Origin: an uncultured Alphaproteobacteria bacterium
Lineage (GTDB): Bacteria; Pseudomonadota; Alphaproteobacteria; HIMB59; GCA-002718135
Direction of reading: 5' to 3'
NCBI GenBank assembly: GCA_902615745.1
Contig: CACMQB010000009.1
Location: forward strand, 1 to 61,952
DNA: 61,952 nucleotides
Part shown: one piece after another, positions 9,182 through 18,511 of the stretch
How positions within the stretch are numbered: the stretch's first letter is position 1
Layout: each line of letters opens with the position of its first letter
Translations under genes and position numbers: made by a program
Notes under the pieces: generated by a model
Seen by the model: the letters and a program-made list of their open reading frames with translations, nothing else
Database searches by the model: none
Told to the model about the DNA's origin: nothing

Positions 9182-9493
9182 ATGAATTATGCATGGATTC
9201 TTGAAATCCGACCAGGATATGAGGAAGAATATAAAAAGAGACATGATGAAATTTGGCCAGAAATGGTTCAAATGCTTAAAGAAGCTGGATTACGAAATTA
9301 TAATATTTTTAGATATGGATTAAAATTATTTGGATATTTTGAAACTGATGATCTTAAAAAATCCATTAACTTTATATCTAAAAGCGAAATTAATAAAAAA
9401 TGGTCTAAATATATGGAGCCCATAATGAAAGTAGATATTGATCCGAAAACAAATTTTCCATACTTGTTGCCATTACAAATGCATTTAGATTAA
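9182..9493 (+). CDS. L-rhamnose/L-fucose mutarotase family protein (RhaM-like)
   Basis: A 103-residue protein of the RhaM family (formerly DUF718), which interconverts sugar anomers. RPGYEEEYKKRHDEIWPEM and the KYM..IM segment match E. coli RhaM closely (YQRRHNPIWPEL, WWKYMTDVM), and the length equals the usual 104. An upstream in-frame ATG at 9122 would add 20 hydrophobic residues foreign to the family. The ATG at 9182 has an AGAGG ribosome site, so I place the start there. It lies 9 bases before the Gfo/Idh/MocA gene and would feed the dehydrogenase or lactonase route with the right anomer. Confidence 0.85.
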   Translation: MNYAWILEIRPGYEEEYKKRHDEIWPEMVQMLKEAGLRNYNIFRYGLKLFGYFETDDLKKSINFISKSEINKKWSKYMEPIMKVDIDPKTNFPYLLPLQMHLD

Positions 9494-9502
9494 AAACAAA
9501 TA

Positions 9503-10558
9503 ATGAATAAAGTAAAAATTGGAGTCATAGGAGCAGGTTGGTGGGCAACAGAAAATCATATTCCACATTTAGCAGAAAGAGATGAAGTTGAATTAACAAG
9601 TGTATGTAAGCTTGAAGAAGACCAATTAAGTTTTGTAAAGAATAAATTTAATTTTAAACATGCATCTACTGATTTTAAAGAAATGTTAGATTTATCATAT
9701 TTAGATGGAGTAGTAATTTCTTCACCGCATCATGCACATTATGAGAATGCAAAAGCAGCGCTTGAAAAAAATTGTCATGTAATGATTGAGAAACCTATGA
9801 CTACAGTTTCTAGAGAAGCTGAAACACTTCTCCAATTAGCAAAAAAAAAGAATAAACATATTTTAATCCCAAATGGTTTTAATTTTAAAAATTTTATGTC
9901 TAAGGCTGAGGAAATTATAATAAATAAAAAAATAGGTGAAATAAAACATGTTGATGCAGCTTTTTCATCATCTTTGACAGATTTATTTCAAGGGATACCA
10001 TTGAGTGAGTCTAATAATCATACATTCCAACCCCATGCTTCTACATGGTCAGATCCAAATAAAGGAGGAGGATATGGTTGGGGGCAATTGTCACACATGT
10101 TTGCAGGTGTTTTAAAAATTACTCATCTTGAACCAGATCAAGTATTCTGTCTATCTGTGCCTTCACCAACAAATGTTGATTATACCAATGCAGTTTCTAT
10201 GAAATTTTCAAATGGTGCAACTGGTTCTTTTTCCGGAAGTGCATTTGTACCAAAAGATTTTGGAGGTACATTTTATATTACAGTTCATGGCACACTTGGT
10301 GTTTTATATTTAGATATGGAAGTAAAAAGAGAACGGTTATTTGTACGTCTGAATAATGGAGATAATTTAAATTATGAAATAGAGGAGGGTGATGGTGCAT
10401 TTAGTTATGGAACTAAAGAAGCATTGAATACTTTTGTTGATTTATGTCTAAATAAAGATGTAAAAAATCATTCAGATGGAGCACTTGCTTTAAAAACAGT
10501 AAGAATATTAGAAGCTATGTATAAATCTATTGAAAGTAAAAAATTACAACAAATTTAA
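9503..10558 (+). CDS. Gfo/Idh/MocA family NAD(P)-dependent oxidoreductase
   Basis: A 351-residue oxidoreductase with an N-terminal Rossmann nucleotide site (GVIGAGWWATENHIPHL), the family EKP signature (MIEKPMTT) near residue 94, and a C-terminal alpha/beta domain. Members oxidise the sugar C1 to a lactone, or oxidise inositols and related polyols. Being 9 bases behind a sugar mutarotase and opposite a sugar lactonase, it is the best candidate in the window for the first oxidation step of the pathway (inference). The substrate cannot be assigned. It converges on the FAD-linked oxidase gene with a 9-base gap. Confidence 0.82.
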   Translation: MNKVKIGVIGAGWWATENHIPHLAERDEVELTSVCKLEEDQLSFVKNKFNFKHASTDFKEMLDLSYLDGVVISSPHHAHYENAKAALEKNCHVMIEKPMTTVSREAETLLQLAKKKNKHILIPNGFNFKNFMSKAEEIIINKKIGEIKHVDAAFSSSLTDLFQGIPLSESNNHTFQPHASTWSDPNKGGGYGWGQLSHMFAGVLKITHLEPDQVFCLSVPSPTNVDYTNAVSMKFSNGATGSFSGSAFVPKDFGGTFYITVHGTLGVLYLDMEVKRERLFVRLNNGDNLNYEIEEGDGAFSYGTKEALNTFVDLCLNKDVKNHSDGALALKTVRILEAMYKSIESKKLQQI

Positions 10559-10567
10559 ATAAGTAAA

Positions 10568-11938
10568 TTAAAGATCAAATACTTTACCGGGATTCAAAAT
10601 ATTATTTGGATCAAAGCTTTTCTTAATTAATTTCATGAGAGGAATATTATCAGGGTGTTGCTTCAGTAAATATTCTTTCTTTTGAAGACCAATACCATGT
10701 TCACCTGTAATAGTTCCATCCATCTCTAAAGCTTTATCAATTAATCTATTGCTAAATTCTCTAATATATTTGTATTCATTTTGTTTACTTGGATCGTAGA
10801 CAATGGATACATGAAAATTTCCATCACCAACATGACCAACCATTGGTGCCTTTAATCCCGTATCACGAAGTTCTGTTTCTGCAAATTTAATACATTCCAC
10901 TATGTTTGAAATAGGTACACAAACATCAGTAACATACACTCTGATATTATCACCCTGTGCTTTAACAGAATAATACACGTTATGTCTTGCTTTCCAGATT
11001 TTGTTTCTTTCTTCTGTATTTGAAGCCCATTTAAATTCACTGCCATTATTATTTTTAGAAATTTCTTCCACTACATCAATTGATTCTTTATTTGAAATCT
11101 CGCTGCCATGAAATTCATAGAATAGTGTTGGCAAACTTTCTAAATTTTCTAGCTTTGAGTATTTTATACTTATATCCATTTGATCTTTATTTAATAATTC
11201 TACTCTTGCAATAGGGACACCATACTGAATGATTTCTTGTGCGGTTAAAACTGCGGAGTCTAGATCAGGGAACTGACATACAGCACTCATTATGCTCTCT
11301 GGTATTGGAGATAATCGAAGATGCACTTCAGTTATTATTCCTAAAGTTCCCTCTGAACCAACAAAAAGGTTAGTAAGATTATACCCTGCAGAGGTTTTTT
11401 TGGATCTTGTTCCTGTATTTATAATTTCACCATTAGCCATTATAACGGTTAAACCAAGTACAGTTGTTTTCATAGTTCCATATCTCACAGCCATCGTCCC
11501 AGAGGCTGAACAAGCTGCCATACCTCCAAGAGATGCGTTTGCACCAGGATCAATTGGAAAAAAAACTCCTTTATCTTTTAAAGTTTCATTTAGTTCTTCT
11601 CTAGATACATTTGCTTGTACTCGACAATCAAAGTCTGCCTCATTAATAGAAATAATTTTGTTAAAATTTTCCATTGAAATTGTAAATCCTTCATCATTTC
11701 CAACCACATGACCTTCTAACGATGTACCAGTGCCATACGCAGTTACTGGTACTTTAAATTCATTACAAATTTTTAATATTTTTGAGAGTTCTTCATTATT
11801 TTTTGGAAACAAAACTGCCCTAGGTAAAACAGGGTCATAAGCATCCTCACCTTTTGCATGATTATTTCTGACACTTTCTGAAAATGATATTCTTTCTTGT
11901 AAAATATCTTTTAAATTGTCCAATAATCCTCTATCCAT
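10568..11938 (-). CDS. FAD-linked 2-hydroxyacid dehydrogenase (GlcD / D-lactate dehydrogenase family)
   Basis: A 456-residue flavoprotein with an N-terminal PCMH-type FAD-binding domain (VTAYGTGTSLEGHV, then GMAACSASGTMAVRYG) and a C-terminal FAD-oxidase domain ending in TGEHGIGLQKKEYL and NPGKVFDL. This is the GlcD, D-lactate and D-2-hydroxyglutarate dehydrogenase family, which passes electrons to cytochrome c or quinone. No glcE or glcF partners are adjacent, so a single-subunit D-lactate dehydrogenase is more likely than glycolate oxidase. D-lactate could arise by aldol cleavage of a 2-keto-3-deoxy sugar acid. It diverges from the Ldh2-family gene across only 33 bases. Confidence 0.82.
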   Translation of the reverse strand: MDRGLLDNLKDILQERISFSESVRNNHAKGEDAYDPVLPRAVLFPKNNEELSKILKICNEFKVPVTAYGTGTSLEGHVVGNDEGFTISMENFNKIISINEADFDCRVQANVSREELNETLKDKGVFFPIDPGANASLGGMAACSASGTMAVRYGTMKTTVLGLTVIMANGEIINTGTRSKKTSAGYNLTNLFVGSEGTLGIITEVHLRLSPIPESIMSAVCQFPDLDSAVLTAQEIIQYGVPIARVELLNKDQMDISIKYSKLENLESLPTLFYEFHGSEISNKESIDVVEEISKNNNGSEFKWASNTEERNKIWKARHNVYYSVKAQGDNIRVYVTDVCVPISNIVECIKFAETELRDTGLKAPMVGHVGDGNFHVSIVYDPSKQNEYKYIREFSNRLIDKALEMDGTITGEHGIGLQKKEYLLKQHPDNIPLMKLIKKSFDPNNILNPGKVFDL

Positions 11939-11971
11939 GAATTAATAATATTAATTATTCAATAAAAGTAA

Positions 11972-12970
11972 ATGAATACCACAGCATTAGAATTAGAAAA
12001 TATATATGATTTAGCATATAAAGCACTATCAGCCCATGGATGTGATCATTTCAATGCTGATTCTGTAGCAACAACAGTTTCACATGCTGAAAGAGATGGA
12101 AGTGTTTCTCATGGATTGTTTCGTATTCCTGGTTATGTAGCTTCGCTAAAAAGTAAAAAAGTAAATGGAGCTTCACGACCTTTAAATACCTATCTTACAC
12201 AAAACGCAATTCGTGTTGAAGGTGATTATGGGTTTGCTCCTGTAGGAATCAAAGTTGGTTTGCCTGAATTGATAAAAACGACAAATAAACATGGAGTTGG
12301 TGTTTTAACTATAACTAATACTCATCACTTTGCAGCCTTATGGCATGAAACTGAAGCATTAGCAGAAAATAATTTAATTGGAATTGCTTGTACTGCATAT
12401 AAACCAAGTGTGGCTCCAGCTGGTGCAAAGAAACCGCTATTTGGAACTAATCCAATATCATTTGCTTGGCCAAGAAAAAATAATACCCCTGTCGTCTACG
12501 ATATGGCAACTTCAACAATGGCGATGGGAGAGGTTCAGGTTGCAGCACGTGATGGTCACAAAGTTCCATTTGGAACAGGCCTAAATAAAGATGGAGAAAA
12601 AACTGATAATCCATCTGAAATTGCAAATGGAGGAGTCCTTTTAACATTTGGCGACTACAAAGGTTCTGCAATAGCAATGATGATTGAGTTATTAGCTGCA
12701 GGTCTAGTAGGAGATTTATTTAGTTTTGAAGCTAAAGAAGAAGACAATAATGATGGAGGTCCTGCAAGGGGTGGTGAATTTATTATGGCATTATCTCCAG
12801 AGCTTATTGCAGGAAAAAATTGGAATGAACATGCTGAGAAATTTTTTGAACAAATGACATCTTTAGACGGTGTGCGTTTACCTGGACAACGAAGACACAC
12901 TAATAGGCAAGATAAAGGTCCAAGACAAATTAATTCAGAGCTAATAGAAAAGATAAAGAGTCTAATCTAA
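11972..12970 (+). CDS. Ldh2-family NAD(P)H-dependent 2-ketoacid/imino-acid reductase
   Basis: A 332-residue member of the malate/L-lactate/ureidoglycolate dehydrogenase family, a fold distinct from classical lactate dehydrogenase. TNTHHFAALWHE and GDYKGSAIAMMIELLAAGL resemble the delta1-pyrroline/piperideine-2-carboxylate reductase branch (HHFAALW, GGHKGSAI..), although GGH reads GDY here. Other members reduce 2,3-diketogulonate or oxidise malate or lactate, so the substrate stays open. In this setting it may oxidise or reduce a keto-deoxy sugar acid or L-lactate. It begins a plus-strand run with the serine hydrolase and EamA genes, 7 bases apart from the former. Confidence 0.78.
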   Translation: MNTTALELENIYDLAYKALSAHGCDHFNADSVATTVSHAERDGSVSHGLFRIPGYVASLKSKKVNGASRPLNTYLTQNAIRVEGDYGFAPVGIKVGLPELIKTTNKHGVGVLTITNTHHFAALWHETEALAENNLIGIACTAYKPSVAPAGAKKPLFGTNPISFAWPRKNNTPVVYDMATSTMAMGEVQVAARDGHKVPFGTGLNKDGEKTDNPSEIANGGVLLTFGDYKGSAIAMMIELLAAGLVGDLFSFEAKEEDNNDGGPARGGEFIMALSPELIAGKNWNEHAEKFFEQMTSLDGVRLPGQRRHTNRQDKGPRQINSELIEKIKSLI

Positions 12971-12977
12971 TCCATTT

Positions 12978-14168
12978 ATGGATAATATTAAATTAGATTT
13001 TCAAAAACATATTGATGCAGGAAGATGTAATGGAGCTGAATGGATAATAAATCATAAAAATAATATTTATCATGAAGTAATTGGTTACAAAGATTTGGAA
13101 TTAAAAAATAAGCTCAATAAAAATTCATATTATAGAATTTGGTCAATGACAAAGCCAATTATTGGTTTTGCAGCAATGCAATTAATTGAAAAAAATTTCT
13201 TATCTCTTGATGATACTATAGATAAACATTTATCTGATTTTAAAAATTTAAAAAAACTTAATAGTATTGAGAGTAAATTAAAAAATACAACTTCTCTAGA
13301 AGATAAACCCACTGTTAGACAACTTTTACAACATACAGCAGGCTTTACATATAACAGTTGTGATAATTTTTTAGCTCAAGAATATGAGGATAGAAGTTTA
13401 TTTCATTCTGCATCTTCAAGTTTGGAGGAAGAGATTAGTAAAATTTCCGAATTACCTCTGTTATATGAACCTGGTTCAAAATGGCAGTATTCTATATCTA
13501 TTGATGTTTTAGCCAGAATTATAGAAGTTGTAACAAAAGATAAAATTTTTGACGTTTTAAACGAAAATATTTTTTTACCTTTAGAAATGAATAATACAAA
13601 TTTTTATATTGATGAAAATAGTAATAGTAAATTAGTTGAAACATTTGAATATAACAGCGAAAAATTAAAACTAACAAATATAAATTACGATAAGAGAAAG
13701 TTAATATTATACGGGTACCCAACAAATAATAAAAATTATTCCAGAGGAGGCCATGGTTTGTTTTCTACAGCTGAAGATTATGAAAAATTTTCTACAATGC
13801 TTATCGATGGTAAAAATAAAAATGGAAAAGAGCTCATTAATTCTCAAAGTTTAGAATTAATGCGAAATAATTCTTTAAATAAAGAGTTGTTTCCAATTGA
13901 AATCACATCAATTAATACAAATAAAGATGAAGATTATGAAAATGATCTAGATGGATATGGTTGGGGTTTAGGATTTAGAGTTTTAATGAATAATACCTCT
14001 CAAAATAAGTTTGGTCCAGTTGGAGAATTTGGATGGTCAGGCTATGCCGCTACTTATTTTTTGGCAGATCCAAAAAATGATTTGTCAGCTGTTTTAATGA
14101 TGCAAATTTTAGATGCAGATAAGAATATTAAAAAAGATTTTTACAATAATATCTTTAAAAATCTTTAA
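12978..14168 (+). CDS. Serine beta-lactamase-like hydrolase (class C / esterase EstB family)
   Basis: A 396-residue penicillin-binding-protein-fold hydrolase. WSMTKP supplies the SxxK nucleophile motif near residue 55, YSIS in the WQYSISIDVLARII segment is the YxS/N-like motif, and HTAGF precedes it as usual. GWSGYAATYFLADP near the C-terminus takes the place of the KTG box. No signal peptide is evident, so it is probably cytoplasmic and an esterase or lactonase-type enzyme rather than a penicillin-resistance enzyme. Its stop overlaps the ATG of the EamA transporter by one base (TAATG), so the two are translationally coupled. Confidence 0.78.
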   Translation: MDNIKLDFQKHIDAGRCNGAEWIINHKNNIYHEVIGYKDLELKNKLNKNSYYRIWSMTKPIIGFAAMQLIEKNFLSLDDTIDKHLSDFKNLKKLNSIESKLKNTTSLEDKPTVRQLLQHTAGFTYNSCDNFLAQEYEDRSLFHSASSSLEEEISKISELPLLYEPGSKWQYSISIDVLARIIEVVTKDKIFDVLNENIFLPLEMNNTNFYIDENSNSKLVETFEYNSEKLKLTNINYDKRKLILYGYPTNNKNYSRGGHGLFSTAEDYEKFSTMLIDGKNKNGKELINSQSLELMRNNSLNKELFPIEITSINTNKDEDYENDLDGYGWGLGFRVLMNNTSQNKFGPVGEFGWSGYAATYFLADPKNDLSAVLMMQILDADKNIKKDFYNNIFKNL

Positions 14169-15028
14169 TGAACATGAAATCAAATCCCTATACCTATGGA
14201 ATAATTTTAACTCTTTTAACTTACTTATCTTTTGGTATTTTAGATACAATTCAAAAAACAGCAGTTCAATATCACTCTGTTTTTGTATTATTATTTGTAA
14301 AATTTACTTTCTGTTTTATTTTTTCTTTTTTTATTGCAAAAAAAAATAAAGTTAAAAAATTTTATCTTTCAAATAATTACAAGATACAAATAACCAGATG
14401 TATTTTATCTGTATGTGAATCTTGTTTTTTTGTATTGTCTTTTAGGCACTTAGCTCTGGCAGATGCTCACACAATAGGATCTTTAGCCCCTGTTTTAGTT
14501 TTAGTTTTTTCTTATTTTATTTTAAAAGAAAAAATAAATGTAGCCACTTGGTTAGCAATTTGTGTAAGTTTTTGTGGAGTTATTCTAATTATGCGACCTG
14601 GACTAACTATATTTAATCCATATCTAATTATCCCATTATGTGCTGCTTTTTTCTATTCACTATTTCAAATAGCAACAAGATTAAATGCTAAGTATGATGA
14701 TAATGAAACTATGTTATTCTACAATGGCCTTATAGGTGCTATCATTACATTTGTACTATCACTTTTTTTCTGGCAACCTCTACATTCATTTTCTTTTATC
14801 TTTTTTATTTTTTTGGGTATCTTTTTTTGTACTGGTTTATTTTTACAAATTAAAGCATTGAGTATAACGCCAGCAAGTATTCTAGCGCCTTATAATTATA
14901 CTATAATTGTTTGGGGAATAATTTTTGGCTTATTAGTGTATGGAGAAATCCCAGATATATTTACAATAATAGGAGCAATCATTATTGTTTCATCAGGAAT
15001 ATTTATATTTAGATATTCTTACAAGTAG
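14168..15028 (+). CDS. DMT-superfamily (EamA) transporter
   Basis: A 286-residue inner-membrane protein with about ten hydrophobic helices arranged as two EamA repeats (roughly 10-135 and 145-285), each ending in a glutamate-containing segment (YFILKEKIN, VYGEIPD). The family exports or imports small metabolites such as amino acids, nucleosides and sugar derivatives. It starts inside the stop codon of the serine hydrolase, so it may move a substrate or product of that enzyme. It is the only transporter in the sugar-acid island; no ABC, TRAP or TonB system is present. Substrate unknown. Confidence 0.8.
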   Translation: MNMKSNPYTYGIILTLLTYLSFGILDTIQKTAVQYHSVFVLLFVKFTFCFIFSFFIAKKNKVKKFYLSNNYKIQITRCILSVCESCFFVLSFRHLALADAHTIGSLAPVLVLVFSYFILKEKINVATWLAICVSFCGVILIMRPGLTIFNPYLIIPLCAAFFYSLFQIATRLNAKYDDNETMLFYNGLIGAIITFVLSLFFWQPLHSFSFIFFIFLGIFFCTGLFLQIKALSITPASILAPYNYTIIVWGIIFGLLVYGEIPDIFTIIGAIIIVSSGIFIFRYSYK

Positions 15029-15077
15029 TTTTAATTTCTTTGTATCAATTAAAAAATTAATGTTATAAATTTAATCT

Positions 15078-16562
15078 ATGTTTATTGGAATTGATCTTGG
15101 AACTTCATCAATCAAAATGATTTTAATAGATCAAAATCAAAGCATCCTTGCATCTGCTAATTCAAGTCTTACTGTACAATCCCCTAAAGATGGTTTTAGT
15201 GAACAAAATCCACAAGAATGGATTGACTCAACAATGGAATGTTTGGAGGCTTTAAAGTCAAAAAAACCAAAAGAATTTTCACAAACTATTTCAATAGGAA
15301 TATCAGGTCATATGCATGGAGCGACGTTAATAGATAAGGATGGAAATGTTATTAGACCATGTATTCTTTGGAACGATACAAGATCATATCAAGAGTGTGA
15401 AGAATTTGAAAAACAAAATTTTGATGTTCGATCAATCTCAGGAAATATTACTATGCCTGGTTTTACTGCACCAAAAATAAATTGGATAAAAAATAATGAA
15501 ATAGATAATTTCAAAAAAATTTTTAAAGTTTTACTCCCTAAAGATTATTTACGATTTGTTCTTACTGGTGAATTTTTTTCTGAAATGTCAGATGCATCTG
15601 GAACATTATGGCTAGATATCCAAAAAAGAAAATGGTCCAATCAGCTTTTATCTTGCTCATTTTTAGAAGAAAAACACATGCCAGATCTAGTGGAAGGCAA
15701 TGAGCATACAGGATTTTTAAAAAAAGATTTAAAAGAGAAATTTAATTTTAATAATAATGTTAAAGTTGTGGGTGGAGCAGGGGATAATGCTGCCGCAGCA
15801 ACTGGTATGGGTATAACAAATAAAAATCAATCATTTATATCTCTTGGTACTTCAGGCGTTTTTTTTACCCCCACTGAAAATTTTTTAAGTAATACTGGTG
15901 ATGCAGTACATTCTTTTTGTCATTGTTTACCAAATAAATGGCACCTTATGTCTGTTATGTTAAGTGCAAGTAATTGTTTAGATTGGATTTGCGCTATTAC
16001 CAATACTTCAATTGCTGATACACTTAATAATGTAGAGCAATTTTATAATGATAAAAATTCTATAAAAAATTCATCATATTTTTTACCTTATTTGTCTGGA
16101 GAAAGGACTCCACATAATGATCCGCATATTAGAGGTTCACTCCATTCTATAAAAACAACTACAAATCCAACAGATTTACAGTATGCAGTAATTGAAGGTG
16201 TCAGTTTTGGAATATTAGATGGAATAAATTCTATTTTGAAAGTTAATAATAACTTTGATAAAATATTTATGGTTGGAGGTGGTTCAAAAAGTTCATTTTG
16301 GATTGAATTGCTTGCAGCACTTTTAAATAGAAAGTTAAGTGTTTGTGATCAAAGCGAATTTGGTGCCGCACTTGGCGTTGCAAGATTAGCTATGTATCAG
16401 GATGCTACTATTGATAATAAAGAAAATATTATTAGTGAAATAAAAACAAGTAAAACTTATGAACCTAATGAAGATAACATTGATCTTTTATTACAAAGGT
16501 ATTCAATTTGGAAAGATTTATATAACAGTAATACTAAAATTGCTAAAAATTTTAATTTTTAG
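15078..16562 (+). CDS. xylB: Xylulokinase (FGGY family carbohydrate kinase)
   Basis: A 494-residue sugar kinase. GIDLGTSSIK at the N-terminus is the phosphate-1 ATP motif, SGHMHGATL at 77-85 is the xylulokinase-type sugar-binding segment, D236 in GGAGDNAAAATG is the catalytic base (D233 in E. coli XylB), and MVGGGSKSSFW is the adenosine motif. It would phosphorylate D-xylulose to D-xylulose 5-phosphate for the pentose phosphate pathway. No xylose isomerase or polyol dehydrogenase is in the window, so the source of xylulose is unclear. It follows the transporter by 49 bases and converges on the YceI gene. Confidence 0.85.
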   Translation: MFIGIDLGTSSIKMILIDQNQSILASANSSLTVQSPKDGFSEQNPQEWIDSTMECLEALKSKKPKEFSQTISIGISGHMHGATLIDKDGNVIRPCILWNDTRSYQECEEFEKQNFDVRSISGNITMPGFTAPKINWIKNNEIDNFKKIFKVLLPKDYLRFVLTGEFFSEMSDASGTLWLDIQKRKWSNQLLSCSFLEEKHMPDLVEGNEHTGFLKKDLKEKFNFNNNVKVVGGAGDNAAAATGMGITNKNQSFISLGTSGVFFTPTENFLSNTGDAVHSFCHCLPNKWHLMSVMLSASNCLDWICAITNTSIADTLNNVEQFYNDKNSIKNSSYFLPYLSGERTPHNDPHIRGSLHSIKTTTNPTDLQYAVIEGVSFGILDGINSILKVNNNFDKIFMVGGGSKSSFWIELLAALLNRKLSVCDQSEFGAALGVARLAMYQDATIDNKENIISEIKTSKTYEPNEDNIDLLLQRYSIWKDLYNSNTKIAKNFNF

Positions 16563-16582
16563 TAAATCTATCTTAAAAAAAA

Positions 16583-17146
16583 TTATTCTTTAAAAAGAAA
16601 AATATTTGCCTTTATCTTTATTTTATCTTTGAGGATTGTTGTGTTTTTCCAATTACCAGTGCCTATTTTAAAGTCATTTCTAGAAAAAGATATTTCACTT
16701 TTTACCTGAACCAACTCACTGGCCAATTTTATTACTTCAATATTAATAGGAATATTTTGACTTTTTCCTTTTATTGTTAATTCACCTATTAAATTAATTT
16801 TATTGTCTTCATAATTAAATTTAAAATTATTTGTATCAATAAGACCTAAAGGATATTTTTTAGCATCAAAAAAAACTTCACTAAGAACTAAATCTTTATA
16901 TCGTTTGTAATTTATATCTAAACTATCAATTCTAACATTTATAAGAGCTTTATTATTATTTTGATTTGACAAATCTAAGGAAACAAAACCATCAAATTCA
17001 TTAAATTTACCGATAACATTTTTCGTTAACAAAACTGGAACTTCAAATTCTATACTAGAAATATTTTTATCAATAGTCCATAAATCATTAGCTGCACTCT
17101 GCTTACAATACAGAAATATAAAAAATAAACTAAATATAACTTTCAA
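16583..17146 (-). CDS. YceI-family periplasmic lipocalin-like protein
   Basis: A 187-residue exported protein: a hydrophobic signal (VIFSLFFIFLYC) with a likely cleavage after SAA, then the YceI fold beginning DLWTIDKNISSIEFEVP and running to FSRNDFKIGTGNW. YceI proteins form a beta-barrel that binds isoprenoid-type lipids, and their role is poorly known. The start is a TTG at 17146, chosen because AAGGAA lies a few bases upstream and no ATG gives a signal sequence. It overlaps the end of rnhA by 17 bases, so it is the last gene of the ispH-thrB-rnhA unit. Confidence 0.82.
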   Translation of the reverse strand: MKVIFSLFFIFLYCKQSAANDLWTIDKNISSIEFEVPVLLTKNVIGKFNEFDGFVSLDLSNQNNNKALINVRIDSLDINYKRYKDLVLSEVFFDAKKYPLGLIDTNNFKFNYEDNKINLIGELTIKGKSQNIPINIEVIKLASELVQVKSEISFSRNDFKIGTGNWKNTTILKDKIKIKANIFLFKE

Positions 17147-17558
17147 TATATTTCCTTGCTAGTTCATCAGCTTTCTCATTAAATTCGAAACCAGCGTGTC
17201 CTTTAACCCATTTCCATGTTACATTATGTTTATTAATTAGATTATCTAATTGCATCCATAATTCTTTATTTTTCACTATTTTTTTTGTTGAAGTTTTCCA
17301 TCCATTTTTTTTCCAATTTGTAATCCATGATTCAATACCATCCTTTACATATTTGCTATCGGTATAAATGATTAATTCTTTTTTTATCTCAAAATATTCC
17401 AACGCTTTTATTGCTGCTGTAAGTTCCATTTTATTATTAGTTGTGTGTTGATCACCACCATTTAATAAAATTTCTTTATTATTATCTAATATCACGACAC
17501 CCCATCCACCTATACCAGGATTTCCAGAACATGCGCCATCTGTATAAATATTAATCAT
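17130..17558 (-). CDS. rnhA: Ribonuclease HI
   Basis: A 142-residue RNase HI that removes RNA from RNA-DNA hybrids. All catalytic acids are visible: D7 in YTDGACSGNPG, E45 in NNKMELTAA, D67 in YTDSKY and D131 in NEKADELAR, with H121 in the flexible KGHAGF loop. The length is normal for a bacterial enzyme without an N-terminal hybrid-binding domain. The start overlaps the thrB stop by one base. The ispH-thrB-rnhA order is a common alphaproteobacterial arrangement. Confidence 0.95.
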   Translation of the reverse strand: MINIYTDGACSGNPGIGGWGVVILDNNKEILLNGGDQHTTNNKMELTAAIKALEYFEIKKELIIYTDSKYVKDGIESWITNWKKNGWKTSTKKIVKNKELWMQLDNLINKHNVTWKWVKGHAGFEFNEKADELARKYIESYI

Positions 17559-18508
17559 TATTCAAAAATATCATTTTGTTGATGCCATCTTAAAATATTC
17601 AAATATTCAAATGGATCTTTTTTAACAACTACTGCATCAGGCGGATGAAAAATATAATCGTGCACTCTCGTACATAATATTCTAACAGCAGCAGCTCTTA
17701 ATAAAATATTTAATGATTTCTTTTCAATATCACTTAATTCTCTCAACTTTTGATATTCCCCAAGAATTATTAAGCAGTTCTCTTTGTTAAAGTATTGTCC
17801 ATTTTCACTAAAACACCAATCATTAATAACTATAGCTAAATCGTAAATATAAAAATAATAACATGCAAAATAGAAATCTATTACTCCAGAAATTTTTTCA
17901 TCTTTAAAAAAAATATTATCTCTAAACAAATCAGCATGTATGACACCACAAGGAATATTTGTTGGCCAATAATTTTCTAAATAGTCTAATTCATTTTTTA
18001 AAAAATACATTATTTCATTAAACTTTTCGGATTTATTATTAAGGCACTTTTTGTAAATTTCTTTCCAATCCTGTAGATCTAAACTGTTAGGTCTTTTTTC
18101 ATCAAAATTTATGGTAAGATTGTGTAAATCAGCAACCATTTTTCCAACTTCTCTACACATTTCAGTGTTAGGTTCTTCAATACTTTTACCTTCTAGAAAA
18201 GATATTATTACAGCTGTTTTATTTTTTATTCTTTTTAAAATTTTTCCATTTTTATCTGAGATAGCTTTTGGACATTTAAAATTGTTTTTATTTAAAAAGT
18301 TTTTTAAATTTATAAAAAAAGGTAATTCTTGCTCAGTTACTCTTTTTTCAAAAATTGTTAAAATATATGGTTGATTATTACAAAAAATTTTAAAATTTGA
18401 GTTCTCTATCCCATCTACAATTTCTTCAAAGCTGTCTAAATTTCCAATTGAGTATTCAGAAATAAAGTTTTCAATATCTTCTTTAAGTAATTTAGTAAAG
18501 ACTGCCAT
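17558..18508 (-). CDS. thrB: Homoserine kinase (ThrB, APH-fold type)
   Basis: A 316-residue homoserine kinase of the aminoglycoside-phosphotransferase-fold type found in Alphaproteobacteria, not the GHMP type of E. coli. The catalytic loop IHADLFRDNIFF and the metal-binding IDFYFACYYF segment lie near residues 190-215. The N-terminal VFTKLLKEDIENF and the HDYIFHPP stretch near the C-terminus also fit. It phosphorylates L-homoserine for threonine synthesis in the cytoplasm. It lies 3 bases downstream of ispH and overlaps rnhA by one base. Confidence 0.92.
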   Translation of the reverse strand: MAVFTKLLKEDIENFISEYSIGNLDSFEEIVDGIENSNFKIFCNNQPYILTIFEKRVTEQELPFFINLKNFLNKNNFKCPKAISDKNGKILKRIKNKTAVIISFLEGKSIEEPNTEMCREVGKMVADLHNLTINFDEKRPNSLDLQDWKEIYKKCLNNKSEKFNEIMYFLKNELDYLENYWPTNIPCGVIHADLFRDNIFFKDEKISGVIDFYFACYYFYIYDLAIVINDWCFSENGQYFNKENCLIILGEYQKLRELSDIEKKSLNILLRAAAVRILCTRVHDYIFHPPDAVVVKKDPFEYLNILRWHQQNDIFE

Positions 18509-18511
18509 TTT

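Noticed and set aside
11292..11711. 139-residue plus-strand frame opposite the FAD-linked dehydrogenase
   Set aside because: Lies wholly antisense to a gene with clear FAD-binding motifs and shows no family features.
12447..12900. Two minus-strand frames opposite the Ldh2-family gene
   Set aside because: Antisense to a conserved enzyme; they overlap each other and have no ribosome site or domain.
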